Below, one piece after another: positions 62,660 through 64,000 of a DNA stretch of 64,000 bases. Below the pieces are notes generated by a model. The model ran no database searches. It saw only the letters and a list, made by a program, of their open reading frames with translations, and was not told where the DNA came from. The stretch spans positions 62,001 through 126,000 of the forward strand of contig NW_025407846.1 of NCBI RefSeq assembly GCF_003324165.1. The letters run 5' to 3'. A program made the translations under genes and the position numbers. This stretch comes from Naegleria lovaniensis (Eukaryota > Heterolobosea > Eutetramitea > Acrasida > Naegleriidae). Position 1 is the stretch's first letter, and each line of letters starts with the position of its first letter.

Positions 62660-62703
62660 TTTTTTCAAAAACAAAACCAGGTTGCAATTTTACAATGATA
62701 CCA

Positions 62704-62827
62704 TCATCATGCTCTCTCAAATTAATTAATTTTAATAAATTATATTAGAGAGCATGATGACAATGAACCGTTTCACCTTTTATCGAATTGAAATTATTCT
62801 GTTGTTCTTCAATAAGAGAGCATGATG
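62704..62827. promoter_or_regulatory. Bidirectional promoter with a triplicated motif
   Basis: The 186 bp between two divergent genes for predicted mitochondrial proteins contain AGAGAGCATGATG at 62747-62759 and 62815-62827, and its reverse complement at 62705-62717 (62704-62717 and 62747-62760 form a 14-bp inverted repeat). A shared regulatory site is the natural reading; the binding factor is unknown. Confidence 0.55.
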
Positions 62828-62845
62828 CTAAGAACACCATAAAAA

Positions 62846-63649
62846 ATGATGAGCCGCAAATTTTTAGCTTCCTCAACCAAGTCCCTGCTCTTTCATCAAC
62901 TTGGCTCATCTCCTATTTCGTCATCATCAACGTTAATACGAGCAATGACTATCACGATGCTTCGTAGTGAGCGGAGAGAATTCTCATCATCGAGTCATCA
63001 CTTGGAGGAAAAAAAGAGCAAATCAATATGGGGAAATATTATGGAATTTGTGAATACAATCCGACAGGGAAGAAAGATCAAAAAGGTGGAGGAAGAAATG
63101 AAAAAGAACTATTCTAAACTTGTAGCAAGTGCATTATTAGAGGTATGCATTCTAAAATGATGAATCTAACAATAATCATTCAATGCACTTTCAGTCTATT
63201 CGAGAACAAAAACGAATGAAATCGGAAGTTGACCAACAATTTGCAGACCTTGCTAAAAAGATGAATGAAGAATTTTCAGACATTAAGAAAGAAATGAATA
63301 TCGAAAAAATTAAAAGTGAAATGTTTAAGAAACACGGTGGAGATATGACAAGGGCTATGAGAACGGTTATTGAAGGTAGTGTATTTAATTAATTTATTGA
63401 ATATCAATAACGACTGTCAATGCATCTTAAACAGAACAATACGCAAAGAGTGGTGAAAAGCCAAGTGAAGAAGCCATTACCAACATGGAAAAGGAATTGT
63501 ATAATCTTATGTCACGAAATGATGACAATTTGAATTCTTCCACACCCAATACTCCCTCAACACCGCCACAAACAAGTGCAACAACGACATCTTCCCCATC
63601 AAAATTCAAGCAAATATTAGAAAAAGAAAAGGCAGAAAAAAAGAAATAA
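62846..63649 (+). CDS. Probable mitochondrial coiled-coil protein
   Basis: Three exons (62846-63142, 63195-63375, 63435-63649; introns 52 and 59 nt, phases 0 and 1) give 230 residues. A basic Ser-rich presequence (MMSRKFLASSTKSLLFHQLG.., ERREFSSSS) is followed by a Lys/Glu-rich coiled coil (about 60-160) and a Ser/Thr/Pro tail ending KAEKKK. No known domain; the arrangement loosely recalls the coiled-coil head of Tim44 without its C-terminal fold, which is only a resemblance. Divergent from uS9m with a shared promoter. Confidence 0.68.
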
Positions 63650-63732
63650 GCTATTTATTGCCAATTGTTTCTTTCATGAACATGGTGTTTGAGTTATAAA
63701 AACATCATTCTACATTATCTCTAATTAAAAAA

Positions 63733-63894
63733 ATGTTTTCGTGTTTTTTAAACGTTTTTGGATGCTGTGATGAAGGTTCGTATGATGGTGATGATAACAT
63801 CACACAGGATGGAAACAATCGCTCCATTGACGTAAATTTGAATGATAAATCCTACTTGTTATCAAATACTTTCATTAACCGGCGAATCTATTAA
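63733..63894 (+). CDS. Small Cys-rich N-terminal protein, 53 residues
   Basis: ATG-initiated: MFSCFLNVFGCCDEGSYDGD then a polar acidic stretch and a stop at 63892-63894. The Cys at 4, 11 and 12 among hydrophobic residues resemble an S-acylation site. The ATG follows an A-run as in neighbouring genes. Coding is plausible but unproven. Confidence 0.4.
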   Translation: MFSCFLNVFGCCDEGSYDGDDNITQDGNNRSIDVNLNDKSYLLSNTFINRRIY

Positions 63895-64000
63895 TATTGT
63901 ATTCCGATTGTATGAAATGATGTTTTTAAACTGAAATGATGAACAATGATCCTCCAAACCATATCTTGTGTACAACTGAATATTGGATATGCAATTTAAT

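Noticed and set aside
1-64000. CRISPR array, retroelement or virus-derived ORFs
   Set aside because: No spaced direct-repeat array, reverse transcriptase, integrase or capsid-like ORF was recognised in the window.

Overview
The window is eukaryotic nuclear DNA and looks like a heterolobosean amoeboflagellate of the Naegleria type. It is AT-rich and gene-dense. Most genes are intronless or carry a few short GT-AG introns (about 45-230 nt), and the standard code is used. Proteins are rich in Asn, Gln, Ser and Thr tracts. It has fibrillarin, a mitochondrial uS9, B-type cyclin, Dus3, a 5S rRNA with a Pol III T-run, and an initiator tRNA with A1:U72 and the AUCGAAA T-loop. The genus is inference from overall style and gene content; I could not search a database.

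Layout. 0-9.7 kb: an atypical G-alpha gene with a tRNA-derived SINE inserted at its start codon, an F-box protein, an AT-hook protein, a secreted patatin phospholipase, then a gene-poor stretch. 9.75-11.98 kb: a complete-looking DNA transposon with terminal inverted repeats and one 688-residue transposase-like ORF. 12.3-17.8 kb: three tandem RGS + START-like paralogues showing gene conversion. 18-31 kb: small unknown proteins, cyclin B, 3-mercaptopyruvate sulfurtransferase, a secreted beta-rich protein, a tiny septoil-knot repeat protein, a DUF4116 repeat protein and an ABC transporter fragment. 31.4-34.4 kb and 52.4-58.7 kb: the two arms of a large inverted duplication, each with a divergent gene pair (called A and B here), an initiator tRNA-Met, a 5S rRNA and copies of a structured repeat. 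The 18 kb between the arms holds an M20 peptidase, a CHR chromate transporter, a DEP-DUF547-RGS protein, an unknown protein, a PP2C phosphatase, Dus3 and a seven-helix RGS receptor. The right arm also carries an insertion with an AAA-ATPase-like/PD-(D/E)XK-like gene that splits an older gene. 59-64 kb: fibrillarin, mitochondrial uS9, and a divergent gene for a probable mitochondrial coiled-coil protein.

How it fits together. Heterotrimeric G-protein signalling is over-represented: one G-alpha lacking both usual catalytic residues, and five RGS proteins in three architectures. The most unusual items are (1) a short repeat whose two hairpins keep pairing through compensatory changes among four copies, so a candidate structured RNA; (2) the inverted duplication with unevenly conserved arms; (3) the AAA/nuclease-like gene inside it, whose nuclease motif looks degenerate; (4) the TIR transposon; (5) the SINE at the G-alpha start.

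Start codons: where an open frame extends upstream only through TTG or GTG, I placed the start at the first ATG. Spliced coordinates were worked out by hand from frame, phase and GT-AG boundaries.
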